Shown here one piece after another: positions 1 through 10,509 of a stretch of 64,000 nucleotides of DNA. The DNA comes from Tricholoma matsutake. Its lineage: Eukaryota; Basidiomycota; Agaricomycetes; Agaricales; Tricholomataceae. Below the pieces are notes generated by a model, which did not search any database, was not told where the DNA came from, and saw only the letters and a list, made by a program, of their open reading frames with translations. Position 1 is the first letter of the stretch. Each line of letters opens with the position of its first letter. Made by a program: the position numbers and the translations under genes. The stretch is from the NCBI GenBank assembly GCA_026075535.2, contig AP026547.1:7564001-7628000 (forward strand). Reading direction: 5' to 3'.

Positions 1-2715
1 TGTCATCCCAATCCCCGAGCATTTAGCCAAACAGTTTGGGGGACACGCTTGTGGTGGGATGTTGGATTTATATGTCACATTTGACGAAAGGCTTGTAGCT
101 GAATCTTCTCAAGATCTAATGACTTTCCAGACCCCATTCAGCGCACTTCAAATCGTCACCCTACCAATGGGTTGGACAAACTCAGTTCCGATCTTACATG
201 ATGACATAACATTCATCCTACAACCAGAAGTCCCTCATATCACGATCCCTTATATCGACAACACACCAGTGAAGGGTCCGAAATCAGAATATCAAACAAT
301 TGGTGGGTCTTACAAAATGATTGCTGACAACTCAGGCATTTGATGATTTGTATGGGAGCATTTTGAGAACCTGAATCGCATTGTCCAGCACATGAAGTAT
401 TGTGGTGGGACATTCTCAGGACCAAAGTTATATGCTTGTGTCCCCAAAGTAATTGTTTTAGGTCATCAATGCAATATTCAAGGTCGAATGGCTGATCCGA
501 CATGTATCAATAAGATTCAGAAGTGGGGTCCATGTCATACGCTCACGGAAGTTATGGCATTCTTAGGAACAATTGGAGTTTCTCGAATTTTCATTCAGAG
601 TTTTGCACATTGAGCAGCCGCGCTAATCAACCTTACTCGAAAAGATGTACCCTTTGAATTCGGCCCATCTCATGTAGCAGTGCAAGAAGATCTGAAGCAA
701 GCACTCCTAAACTCACCAGCAATTCGAGCAATCGACTATACCTTGAACACCCCAGTCATCCTTGCAGTCGACACATCGAGCATCGCGATCAGCTATTTCC
801 TAGCGCAATGCGACTGCAATAATCCTCAAAAACGATACTACAGTCGATTTGGCTTGATCACACTTAATGACTGCGAATCCTGGTTCTCACAACCAAAACT
901 CGAACTTTACGGTCTATATCGAGCCCTTGGGGCACTTTGTTTATATTTGATAGGGGTACAAAACCTTATCGCTGAAGTTGATGCAAGGTATATCAAAGGC
1001 ATGCTCTCAAATCCTGATATTGTGCCTAGTGCTAGCATCAATTGATGGATTGTTTCAAACCTAACATTCCACTTCACACTAGTTCATGTTGCAGGTATGC
1101 ACCATGGGCCAGACAGTCTTTTGCAATGTCCTTGACAAACTGAAGACAATGATATCAAAGTAGAAGAAGAATTCAGCGACTGGATCGACAAACTACATGG
1201 TTTGGTTCACCAAATCAACCCAATTTTGATTTGCCCTTTCCCCTCTCATGTGACTTATCTGACTTTCACCCAAGCCTCAGATTTCAGTAAGGGGGAGGAT
1301 GTTTCGTATGAAGATGTACCTCAATCGGACAAAGCAAAGAAAGAAGACGAATGATTACTGCTTGTTCATAGATGGTTAGATGACATGGTGCGACCCCCAA
1401 ATCTATCAGATACTGAGTACGCTACCTTCATGCGATATTGCACCAAGTTCTTCATAGATTCCAGAAAACTATGGTGAAAAGATTGTCATGGAGAACACAA
1501 GATCATTGTGATCCCAGAATGTCACATCGATATCATCCAGTCATCGCATGACCATATTGGACATAAAATAATCTTTGCCACAAAATCTCATGTCGCCCTA
1601 CAATTCTGGTGGCCCAACCTGAAAGCCAATATTGCATGGTACATCTGAATGTGCCAGTACTGTCAGTTGCGACAACTTGAAATCTCCTTATTCCACCAAT
1701 TGTTGCCACCCCCACCCCTCTATTCAGAAAAGTCTACATCGACACAATGCACATGCCGCCTTCTGGCAGATATTGCTATATAGTACAAGGTCAATGTTTG
1801 ATATCATACTGGCTGGAATTCAGGATGCTTTGCAATGAAACAGCAAAGACCATCAGCAATTGGATCTTTGAAGAAATCATTTGTTGATGGGGATCGCTCT
1901 ATGAGATTGTTACTGACAATGGCCTAGCATTTCTTGCTGCTCTCGAATACTTGGCAAAGTGCTATCATATCAATCACATTCAGATAAGTGGGTACAATTC
2001 TCATGCCAATGGCCTTGTTGAATGAGCCCACTTCGACGTATGACAGTCACTCTACAATGCCATCGATGGTGATCAAACTCAATGGTCGGTTGGGACCTAC
2101 TCAGTCTTTTGGGCAGAACACATAACAGTTCAAAAACGAATGGGCTGTTTGCCCTATTTTGTGATCACAGGTTCTCATCCACTCATCCCTCTCAACATCT
2201 CAGAAGCGACATATCTACAGCTGCCACCCAACTCAATACTTTCGTCCACTGATCTCATTGCCCAATGTGCTATTGCACTACAGAAATGCTCAACTGATCT
2301 CAAAGTACTCTACTCTAGATTCTACACCGCTCAACGAGAAGCTGCAAAATGCTTTGAAGAAGTTCACAAGTGAATGATTCAAGACTACAATTTCGAAAAA
2401 GGTGACCTTGTACTCATGCAAAGCACACAGATCGAGAAAGCCCTTAATCAAAAAATGCAAGCTCGATATCTTGGCCCACTCATTGTTATCGCATGAAACT
2501 ACGGTGGTGCTTATATTCTTTGCAAGCTCGATGGTTCAGCTCTTCATTGACCAGTAGCTGCTTTCTGAGTTCTTTCCTATCTAGCACAAAAATTGATTCC
2601 CCTTCCTCCGAACTTCTTCGATATTGATGATTGTCGGCTTGAACAACTTCGAACAACATTGGATGTCGATGTCTCCATCAATGGAGGTATTCCAGACCTC
2701 AATGAAGATGAATAG
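1..2715 (+). pseudogene. pol: Gypsy-1 pol: RT (C-terminal half), RNase H, integrase; decayed
   Basis: The product would copy element RNA into DNA and integrate it. RT is visible from the window start, with the metal-binding motif changed to YIDN near 255 (YIDD-like expected). RNase H follows around 720-1130 (LAVDTS, KLELYG). Integrase spans about 1500-2100, with a zinc-binding H/C segment near 1550-1660, an IVTDNG motif near 1908 and the catalytic Glu region near 2020. The tail at 2380-2715 is the usual C-terminal DNA-binding segment. Premature stops in the reading frame are TGA, e.g. at 341, 344, 1043, 1133, 1352, 1475, 1646, 1885, 2023, 2041, 2548 and 2566. Most sit where related Gypsy proteins have Arg. 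One frameshift lies near 1690-1760. I know the family from its motifs; the Arg assignment comes from remembered family alignment, not a computed one. Confidence 0.85.
1281..1301 (+). other. Internal copy of the polypurine tract (candidate central PPT)
   Basis: Twenty-one bases here (beginning ATTTCAGTAAGGGGGAGG) are identical to 4503-4523 immediately before the 3' LTR. The copy lies inside pol, between RNase H and integrase, and encodes FSKGED in frame. In Ty1 and lentiviruses a second, central PPT primes an extra plus strand. Here the function is inferred from identity alone. Confidence 0.5.
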
Positions 2716-3506
2716 AGCATTTTTCTTTTATTTTCCTTACTTGCGGTATTGAAACCAACTCTTGATTTTATAACAGTGTACTATTACAAGTCCCAATATC
2801 GTTCGAAATGTGTTCATGCAACCTCGATGGGGTTTTTCAGCTATGAAGGAGTTCTGAGCCTTTCCCCTATGTCTCATTTTGATAAATTGTCTGTCTTACT
2901 TTCTTTTTCTTTTTCTCTCCTATGTTTTTTTTTCACATATATCTTCCATTTCTTGGCTTCAAGCATACACAATATTTCCCATTTTGAACTTATCTCGCTC
3001 AGACACAAGAAAAACAATAAAATTAAAACAATAAAATAAACTTCTACTGGGATTCCTCCCACTTCCTCTCCAACACCTCAATTTCCTCCATCAAAACCTC
3101 CACCTCCAGCTTCTTCCACACCAGCACTTCTGTGAGATAGCAATGATGGAGTTGTGCTGCATCTGACTGCATCATCTTGTCCTCAACCACCATCGACTCC
3201 CCCTCGACCAGACCTGCAATTTCGGCTTTGAGCTCTCATTCTCTCGCTTTTCCCTTTCCCTTCTCCTTCTCCGCTGACTTCACCTTCGCCTTCTTCATTC
3301 ATTTTGGGTGCTCATTGACTCTCGAGGGCCTGGCCTCTGCATTCTTGATGGGCTGGATAGCCTGGATGTGTATCGCTAAGTAATCATACAGAATTAGTGA
3401 TCATAGTTGTTATCGAGGAGATCCACTTACTATGTCTTGGAGTCGACACCTCCATTGACTCCCCAGTACCCTTTGTTGCTCGCTTTGAGCCTGCCTTTTT
3501 CCTCAC

Positions 3507-4200
3507 CTTGACACTCCCTCCCAGTAGCACCCCTGCAGCCCTTGAGTGCATTGTTTGCACTTGGGGGTGCCCTCCTCGACGACGCATTCCTGCAAAGTCC
3601 TCATTCCTGTGCAACGATCACACTAAATCAAAATCAAAGGCCTGATCAGTCTGAACAATATTGAAATAAAACAAGGACTTACCAGCCCATAGAAGGTGAT
3701 CAAATCACCCTCCTCCAATTGCACCCACTTTTCGACCACAGGCTCCTGATCAAGCTCATCTTTGCCCTCCTCCTCCTTGTCCATCTCATCGGCCTTCCTC
3801 TTCTCAATGATCTGCTCGACGACCAGAGATTCTTCTTCTTCGGTCTCATCTCAATTGATCAAGAGGTGCATCACCTTGAGTGCAGTGGTATGATTGCAGA
3901 ATTCATCCTTCAAAATGCTTCTTTGGCCAAGAATGCTTGATGTGCATTGACCAGCACGTCCCATCGCTCCTCGATTCTCTTTGCTTTGGCCTCGATGGCC
4001 ACCTGCCAAGCCTCCCTCTCCTCCTCTCTCTGCCTCTTTTCCTCAATCTTCCTTGAGTATTCCTGAAAAGGATACTTGCCACCCCATGAAACCCAAGCCT
4101 TGCGAGCAAAAGGTGCATATAGGCTAGTTGCCTTGTCTAATGTCACCTGCACATGATTGTCATGTGCCTCATTGAACAATCCAATCAGATCATTGTATTC
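3507..4200 (-). pseudogene. Gypsy-1 antisense accessory gene, spliced, coiled coil plus Cys cluster
   Basis: Lies between pol and the 3' LTR on the opposite strand. Reading minus, exon 1 (about 4180 to 3683) has a charged helical stretch (EEKRQREEEREAWQ), an acidic segment and the motif LEEGDLITFYGL. It ends at a GTAAGT donor. A 60-bp intron (3682-3623) ends in TTTAG. Exon 2 (3622-3507) encodes CDRC, then CKQC and a further Cys before CYWEG, a CxxC...CxxC...C cluster resembling a Zn-binding domain, and ends at another GTGAGG donor. A frameshift near 3925 and a TGA (codon after LLIN) break it. Similar antisense Cys-rich genes occur in other agaricomycete Gypsy elements and in Gypsy-7 here. Function unknown. 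Confidence 0.6.
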
Positions 4201-4502
4201 AGCATATCAATGAGGTCAGGAAGCAGATAAACAAAGGAAGGGGAAAACACACCATTTTCTCACAAAAAAAATCGACCCCACACCTAGAAGTCAAGGTCTT
4301 TGGCCTTGCCAGCTTCAGGCATTGATTTTGCATGATCAAGGATGGGAATGGCAAGCTCAGCGAGGATGGACATACTGTCGAGGAGGTTGATGAAGGAGAT
4401 CAAATGGAAGGAGAGAAGTTCAAACCACGATGCGTCTTAAATCAACGATCAACAATGTCACATGACCCAGTTATTTTGGCTCGACTGACTGGGATGGTCA
4501 GA

Positions 4503-4521
4503 ATTTCAGTAAGGGGGAGGA
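4503..4521 (+). other. Polypurine tract of Gypsy-1
   Basis: The purine run AAGGGGGAGGA abuts the LTR start TGATAGG at 4522, the expected position of the plus-strand primer. Confidence 0.7.
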
Positions 4522-5689
4522 TGATAGGTTGTCTCCTTGGCTCAAAGGCTGATTCACCATTACAACCACATTCTAATCACATCGGCTAACTCCTACAATG
4601 TCCCAGAAGCAGCATGACCCAGTCTATCAATTGCGATATCATATTGACTGCATCGAAACATCACCAGTGACATCAATTGTACTGAGAAACCACATCACAC
4701 AACCTTAGGACTACCTCAAAACCCCTAAGATCCCTCTGGACAAACATCGAACATCCCTGATCAACTTCAAACAACTGCAACAGTGATTGAACATTGTCAA
4801 CCATTGTTGACCATCATTGAGCATTATCGATCAATATCGAGAAACTACGAGTGACATCAGGCACCACATTCATTATGTAAATGGTGGAATACCATGTGCC
4901 AGGGAGTATTCCAACTCGTGCTCAAACCTGCTGATAATAGGTCAGCCTTGTTCCAAGTCCCTATCATGTACAGAACCTGCTGGACAGATAATTGTGAGAC
5001 TTAGCATAGTTTATACACAAAGGACAGTCTCTTTTTAGTTCTTTCCCTTTATTACTCCTTCATTATATGATATATCTCTTTCTTGTTCAGATTCCAGTCT
5101 CCTTTTGGCCTCGTGTCTTAACTCATATCTTTTGCCTCATGTTCTACACATGTTTCTTATACCATTTTAGGAAGTTTCTTTTAAAAACATACAAAACTCT
5201 GTAGTATCTACTGGGAAATACAAGAAATCATCTTCACATATCATCTCATATAAAGTTCTAAGAATCAGATCTATCCTCTAAACAATCTAAGCTTCTACAA
5301 GTTTTCTCAATCCATGAGAAACCTCTGCAACCATCATCATCCTTGATCCTCTTATTGTTAGCACTAGTAACCATTCCGACACTCCCTAGCCATCAGCTAT
5401 AACCTTTGTATACTATCGATCAACCAAAAGTCCTTAGCATTCACACATTGACCCTCAATGATAAACATCATTTGCTGTTGATCTTGTCAATCATCCTCGA
5501 TATCAATTGATACTCCATTGGACCACATCAAACACCTTCCTCTCTTATAGAACTACCTTTATGACTAGTACCAACTAGTTGTCTTCCCATTGGTCAGACC
5601 ACAAACATTTGGAACATCTCGCACCCTTCCTCTGACTTGTGCAGATATCATCAGCAGTTTTGGTGGTTTTCCTGGGTTGAGTATCATCA
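4522..5689 (+). repeat. Family A LTR (3' LTR of Gypsy-1), 1168 bp
   Basis: Starts TGATAGGTTGTCTCC and ends GTTGAGTATCATCA. The same ends occur at 38130-39303, at 40706-49791 (interrupted), at 59250-60258 (divergent interior) and inverted at 22894-24272. At the complete copies the flanks carry 4-bp duplications (ATGG/ATGG, CCGA/CCGA, GTGA/GCGA, GCAG/GCGG). The segment 5030-5240 is AT-rich with many CTTT/TTCT runs, typical of promoter and terminator regions, but no exact start can be fixed. Confidence 0.85.
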
Positions 5690-6331
5690 CTGTGATAAAT
5701 TGTGACTCTATATGTCTCCCTTCTCATCATCTTTCATTTATTTTATGATTTGCAAAGTTCTTTATTGTTTTATATCTTGCCTCATGTATTCCTCATGTTT
5801 TATTTCCTTTTAAGTACCATCTCTTCCAAACATATATAGCCTTGTACTAGCTACTTAGAAGGACCGAATAGATCATCCTCTCACATCAATTGTCTGATTT
5901 AAGAGCAATTTTCTTGAGTCCAAGCCTCTCGTCTTAGTCCTGAAGTTCAGTATTTTATGCCGAACTTCTTTGAACTTCTCATACTAGCTTCTCGAAACTA
6001 TCATCTATCATCTATCCACATCTCTGTAGTCTATCTTCAGCATCTGTCGAAACCATCCTCGTCCTCTACAAGCTCCTTGAACATGCTTGAAGTTCTTTGA
6101 ACATCCTCAAACTTCTTCAAATATTCTCGAACCTTCCTCGAAGCACTTTGCAGAGCTTTGTATGCCCTCAAACTTCATCGAGTACCATCGGACCTCCTTG
6201 CACTTAGTTCCCTTACACTTGGGTAACAGCAGTGATATTTAGTACCACCTCACAACCTTCCTCTAACTAGCATTATACCATCCAAAGCCATTTAGTAGGT
6301 TTTGTTTGGGTTTCCTGGTTGAGCATCATCA
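5690..6331 (+). repeat. Family A-like LTR remnant, 5' part displaced by Gypsy-1
   Basis: Ends GGTTGAGCATCATCA and resembles the 3' two thirds of the LTR at 59250-60258 (shared TCATGTTT, GGTATATAG-like and GATATTTAGTACCACCT stretches). Its 5' part is missing, as expected if Gypsy-1 inserted into it. It carries repeated GAACTTCTTxGAAC-type words at 5940-6170. The following 6332-6450 holds nothing I recognise. Confidence 0.65.
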
Positions 6332-6450
6332 ATGCTCTGAATACACTCTCAAACTTCCCAACAACCCCAACACCTTCCCTGGTTTCCATGCACATCTACT
6401 AAAATGATATGTCCCCAGTGACCCACTCCTCTTCCCTGACCAGGAGCCAG

Positions 6451-6723
6451 TGGAGTAGTGTGTGTGGGGACCTACTCCAGGTCACATGACCATGTAATCA
6501 GTAGACAGTCACATGTACATACAGGCTCAGGCTATCACTAGAGCATCCCACCACTCTGCTATAGGAGATGGATCCGCCATCTTCATCTTGGTGATGAGAG
6601 CATGATTTGATGGGGAAAAGAAAGAAAAATATGGTCCGAATGTCTATATGCAGCAGTATATATGAGGCAACAAAAATAGTGCATACAAACAAATATCAAT
6701 GGATGATGTAAGCTAGGCTTACA
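6451..6723 (-). repeat. 3' LTR of Gypsy-2, 273 bp
   Basis: On the minus strand it starts TGTAAGCC, directly after the purine run GTGGGAGGG, and ends CACACACTACTCCA. The same left-hand sequence (TGGAGTAGTGTGTGTGG) recurs at 21771, the other LTR. The start also matches the LTR start of Gypsy-4 at 34670. Confidence 0.75.
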
Positions 6724-7029
6724 CCCTCCCACTCTTAGAAAAATGTATCAGTTAGAATAGTTAGAAAGCAACCCAACATCAACCAGCAACAACAGGTGCA
6801 TCAAAAACTGTAATTTACCCTCCCCCAACTATTCTGGTTGGAGTCCAGTTATTCCAGTTGGAGTCCAGTTATTCCAGTCAGAGTCCAGTTATTCTGATTG
6901 GAGTCCAGTTATTCCGGTTATTCCGACCAGATTCTGGTTACTCCAGATGCTCAACTTAGAGTATATACCCTAATGGATAGTCAAATTTCAAGTCTTAAGT
7001 TGTCAAAGTGCCTACAAAATATATTTGTG

Positions 7030-7115
7030 CAGAGTAAGGATTGAACTCAAGACATCTTGATTAGAGTGATCACATGACAAACCAAATATGTGTGCTTAAC
7101 CAGTTGAGCCACAGG
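7030..7115 (-). other. tRNA-like Pol III promoter module, facing left TIR of B1
   Basis: On the minus strand an A-box-like TGGCTCAACTGG (7100-7111) is followed about 50 bp later by a B-box-like GAGTTCAATCC (7038-7048). The spacing fits tRNA genes or tRNA-derived SINEs. The intervening arm does not fold into a convincing tRNA, so I call it tRNA-like and not a tRNA. Confidence 0.55.
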
Positions 7116-7489
7116 AGAATTATTAGGTAGTAATATAATGTTTATTCATGACACTCTAATTTTTTTCGGAGTAGTGAAAGATCAAATTTTTTTAATTAAC
7201 CACATCCCTCACATTGAATGCGAGGGAGTGGGGATGATTGTGATTACATAGATAAACAAAAAATCCTCCCTCTCACAAGATGTGAGAGGGAGTTTTATTT
7301 ATATACATAAAAAGCTAACCCCTCATGTTGAATGTGAGGGGGGAGGTAAAAACATGAAGAAAAAAATCCCTCCCCCACGCAAAATGGGGGAGGGGGGGCA
7401 CAATACTAATAAATAATTAAAAGTACAAAAAAAATCCCTCCCCACACGAAATGCGGGGGAGGGGGAGGGGATGCGACCCCACTGTTGTC

Positions 7490-7810
7490 TGTCCTTCCAC
7501 CCACGATCCACCCCATGAGCAGTTGCTCGTGAGGCTGAGGGTGGGTGGTGTGTTGTTGTTGTCTCCTGTCCCTGCGTCTGGGCGTCATTCCACCCACGAT
7601 CCACCCCACGAGCAGTTGCTCGTGAGGCTGGGGGTGGGTGGCTTGTCATTGTTGTTGTTCCACCCGCGATCCACCCCACAAGCAGTTGCTTGTGAGGCTG
7701 GGGGCGGGTGGTGTGTCATTGTCATCTCCTGTCCCTGCACCTGGGCGTCATTCCACCCATGATCCACCCCATGAGCAGTGGCTCATGGGGCTGGAGGCGG
7801 GTGGTGTGTC
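7490..7810. repeat. Hairpin module M repeats in B1
   Basis: Four units share CCACCC(A/G)YGATCCACCCC, then a hairpin, then GAGGCTGGGGGYGGGTGG. The hairpin stems differ while still pairing: CACGAGCA/TGCTCGTG near 7607, CACAAGCA/TGCTTGTG near 7677, CATGAGC/GCTCATG near 7769, and one with a G-T pair near 7512. A fifth, looser unit is near 7930. Overlapping open frames here are low-complexity and not credible genes. Confidence 0.75.
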
Positions 7811-7993
7811 ATTGGCCCTGTCGTCGTTGTCCATCATTGTTGGCAGCCATGCTTTGCATTCTGGGGGGTTCTGGTGCTGGTAGATGGTGGCATCATTGTT
7901 GTTGTCACCTGCACACACTCACGATCCACCCCACAAGCAGGGGCTCGCAGGCATGGGGTTGGTGTGTTGGCTTGTTTGCAGGTGGTGATGTCG

Positions 7994-8380
7994 TTACTAG
8001 TAGATTATAACCTAGAAAACTAAAAAAAGAGCTAGTTAGTTTATAAAAACAAAAAGCAAATGAAAAAAACTCACATAGGGCCCAAACGATGCAATCTGCG
8101 TCATTTGGGCCTGTGTTGGCTCGTTTGTTGGTGGTGGCATTGTTACTAGTAGATTATAACCTAGAAAACTAAAAAAATGAGTTAGTTAGTTTATTAAAAC
8201 AAAAACCAAACGAAAAAAACTTATGTAGGGCCCAAACGATGCAATCTGCATCGTTTGGGCCCACGTTGGCTCCTTTGCAAGTGGTGGCATCGTTGCCAGT
8301 AGATTATAACCTAGAAAGCTAAAAAAAAGGTTAGTTAGTTTATAAAAACAAAAAGCAAATGAAAAAAACCTTACTTAGGG
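7994..8380. repeat. Tandem ~148-bp repeats with long palindrome K in B1
   Basis: Units start TTACTAGTAGATTATAACC near 7994, 8145 and (with TTGCCAGTAG) 8291. Each carries A-rich DNA; two of them, plus a later segment at 8477-8510, hold a palindrome. The best palindrome is a perfect 15-bp stem, GGGCCCAAACGATGC (8228-8242), with loop AATCT and its complement at 8248-8262. Read on the minus strand the segments look like exons ending in TTTGGGCCC followed by a GTGAG donor and a TTTTCTAG acceptor. The same words occur in FH1 and FH2. Confidence 0.7.
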
Positions 8381-8783
8381 CCCATGTTATGTCTGGCAGT
8401 CGAGTAGAACCTATAAAACAAACGAAACAAGTTAGTTAGTATGAAAAAACAAGAAGCAAAAAAAAAAACATACTTAGGCCCCAAATGACACGATCTGCAT
8501 CGTTTGGGCCTGCATTCCATCCAGTCAGCTCGTTTGAAGGTGGTGGTGATGGTGGCATTGGGCATGGGAATGGTGGTGGTGGGTGCGCAACACAGTGGTG
8601 GTGGTAGAGTGGAGAGGAGGAGGAGGCAGCATTGGCAACAGTGGTGGTGGTGGTTGTGAGCTGGCAGTCACATGTCACGTGTCATGCATATGCATACTTA
8701 TTAATTATTCTGTTAATGGCTGTGATTAACTATGTACCTTGGTTGGGTAATAAAAGTATTAAATGTATGCCCAAGAATAATTG

Positions 8784-8856
8784 CTTGGTAGCTCAGTGGT
8801 TAAGCATGCTGTTATGTGTGCAGACCCAAGGTTGAGTGTTCAATTCTTGATGTGTG
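8784..8856 (+). other. tRNA-like Pol III promoter module, facing right TIR of B1
   Basis: A-box TAGCTCAGTGG (8789-8799) and B-box GTTCAATTC (8838-8846) on the plus strand, about 40 bp apart. The D-arm-like GCTCAGTGGTTAAGC and a weak T-arm are visible. It points towards the right terminal repeat, opposite to the module at 7030-7115. Conserved in B2. Confidence 0.6.
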
Positions 8857-9102
8857 TCGAACTTTTATATGGGAAAGCACATGCATTCCGGTTATTCCTG
8901 TTATTCTGGTTGTGATGAGTCCAGTCAGATTCCAGAGATTCTGGCTGTAAATTGGATCCTTATTCCGACTGGAATTGTGCTGCATAGGGAAAACTACATA
9001 CAAAAAAAATTTCACCGGATTCCAGAAATTCCAGAAATTCCAGCCAGACAAACTGGAATCCAACCAGAATAGGTGGGGGAGTGTAAAGTACTCATCAAAA
9101 AA

Positions 9103-10504
9103 CCCAGTGGGAAAAAGCTACTGTGTTCCCTCTGCCCTACTAGCCTTCTAGCGATCTAGTGTTTCGCAGTTCTCAAGTTCCCACTGTGGCATCACCTTTG
9201 GAGTATCCCGACCATCGAACCAGGTATTGATAACTGCAACCCCATTTTTGCTCATCAATAATTTTCTTGATGTGGTATTCTTCCAGGCCGTTGTCAGTCA
9301 TCATGGGACCCAGTTGCTCAAGTTCACAGGAAGGGAACAGCTCAGTGTCACTTTTGACATGGCATTTTAGAAAGGAGGCATGGTAAGTAGGGAACACATT
9401 CAGTGAATTTGGCAGGTGGGGAGTGTATGATGACATTTCTGGGAATGCTTTAGATATGGAGAATGGGCCATTGTAACGTGGGAAAAACTTCGCCACCCTA
9501 GATTTGTCTCCAGCCTTGAATTCTTGATGGTGGTTAAGCATCGCCAACATCACTTTGTTGCCTACAAGGTAAGCATCCTCATGGCCACGTGATTTATTGG
9601 CAAAGAAGGCTTGCATAACTTTTGCACCAAGTAAGGCATCTTTAGCTTCGTTGACATCATTTTCGATTTGCGAGATGAGAACTTGCATGTCCATGATTTC
9701 TGAACTGTCATCAGAAATCATACCAGGGATCAGAGGAGGGATGACTCGCAGGCTTCTCCCCATGTGGATCTGGAATCCCAAGAAACCTGTTGATGTGTTT
9801 ACTGAGTTCATCATGTGGAACCAGATGATAGGCAAGGCTCGTGCCCAACCCTTCTGGTTATGCTCAACATGGAATTGAATGCATTGATTCAGAGTTTTAT
9901 TTGTGTGTTCACTTGCACCATCAGTTTGAGGGTGGTATGCTGTCAACATTTTCAGATGAACACCAGTGAGGGTGTGAAGTGCTTTCCAAAAATTTGAAAT
10001 GAATAATTTATCACAGTTGGATATCAATTCAAGTGGTAAGCCATTCTCACAGTACCATTTGTTGAAAAAAATCAACGCGAGTCATGGTGCAGTGATATCA
10101 GTTCTAGTCAGAATCAGGCAGATGTCAGAACCCAGCCTATCCATTATTGTCAGGATGCAATTGTAGTTGTCATCTTCAGGGAGTGGTCCCACAAAATCAA
10201 GACACACAGAATCACTGCGTTTTTCTGGAATCGGTAATGGGTGCAATGGCCCTTTGGATTTAGAAGTGCTACTCTTGTTACGCTGGCAATCAGAGCATGC
10301 TGGGACATATGTGTGTTCAAGATCTTGTCTCATATTTGGCCAATAATAGCAGTGCCTGATGCTAGCATATGATTTATCCACACTGAAGTGCCCTAGTGAG
10401 TCATGGGCGAGACGGAATAGGTCCTCACAAAGGGTACCAAAGCAAGAAATGACCAAACAATCACCCAAGTACCACAACTCGTTGACTTTGTGGATGTCAG
10501 GCAT
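9103..10504 (-). pseudogene. pol: Gypsy-2 integrase and chromodomain
   Basis: 10504-10082 has the integrase zinc domain (LAHDSLGHF, then CSDCQRNKSS) and the first catalytic Asp (VCLDFVGPLP). 10075-9173 continues with HPQTDGASEHTNKTLNQC, carrying the catalytic Glu region, a spacer, and a C-terminal chromodomain (YHIKKIIDEQ, YQYLVRWSGY) that would target insertion to modified histones. The two parts are separated by a single in-frame TGA after TDITAP. The C-terminal Trp block of the chromodomain is degraded. B1 interrupts the last codons, as shown by the intact end in Gypsy-4 (PTGFFDAPVIW). Confidence 0.85.
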
Positions 10505-10509
10505 GCTGC

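Larger units (their letters stand above)
1..5689 (+). mobile_element. Gypsy-1, Ty3/Gypsy LTR retrotransposon, 5' part outside window
   Basis: A chromovirus-type Gypsy element read left to right: RT C-terminal half, RNase H and integrase (1-2715), an antisense accessory gene (about 3500-4200), a polypurine tract (4503-4521) and the 3' LTR (4522-5689). The element is dead, with many premature stops and at least one frameshift. The LTR ends in TCATCA and is followed by CTGT. The family makes 4-bp duplications elsewhere in the window, so CTGT should recur at the unseen left end. It appears to have inserted into another copy of its own LTR family, since 5690-6331 continues as a related LTR. Confidence 0.85.
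6809..9092. mobile_element. TIR element B1, non-autonomous, 2284 bp
   Basis: Imperfect terminal inverted repeats of about 28 bp: the left end reads TGTAATTTACCCTCCCCCA and the right end, reverse-complemented, AGTACTTTACACTCCCCCA, both continuing with CC/CTATTCTGG. It is flanked by CATCAAAAAC (6799-6808) and CATCAAAAAA (9093-9102). Gypsy-4 shows the uninterrupted target (GTGCATCAAAAAACCCAGTG, near 34796). A 9-10 bp duplication suggests a Mutator-like mobiliser, but no transposase is inside. It contains two outward-facing tRNA-like modules, hairpin repeats (7490-7810) and tandem 148-bp repeats (7994-8380). The second copy is B2 at 47407-49532. Confidence 0.85.

Noticed and set aside
7323..7883. 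Overlapping open frames on both strands (Pro/Ser/His-rich) as genes
   Set aside because: They arise from the M tandem repeats, lack domains, and occur in several frames on both strands at once.
8784..8856. Functional tRNA genes in element B
   Set aside because: A and B boxes are present, but the acceptor and anticodon arms do not pair convincingly and the copies differ; called tRNA-like only.
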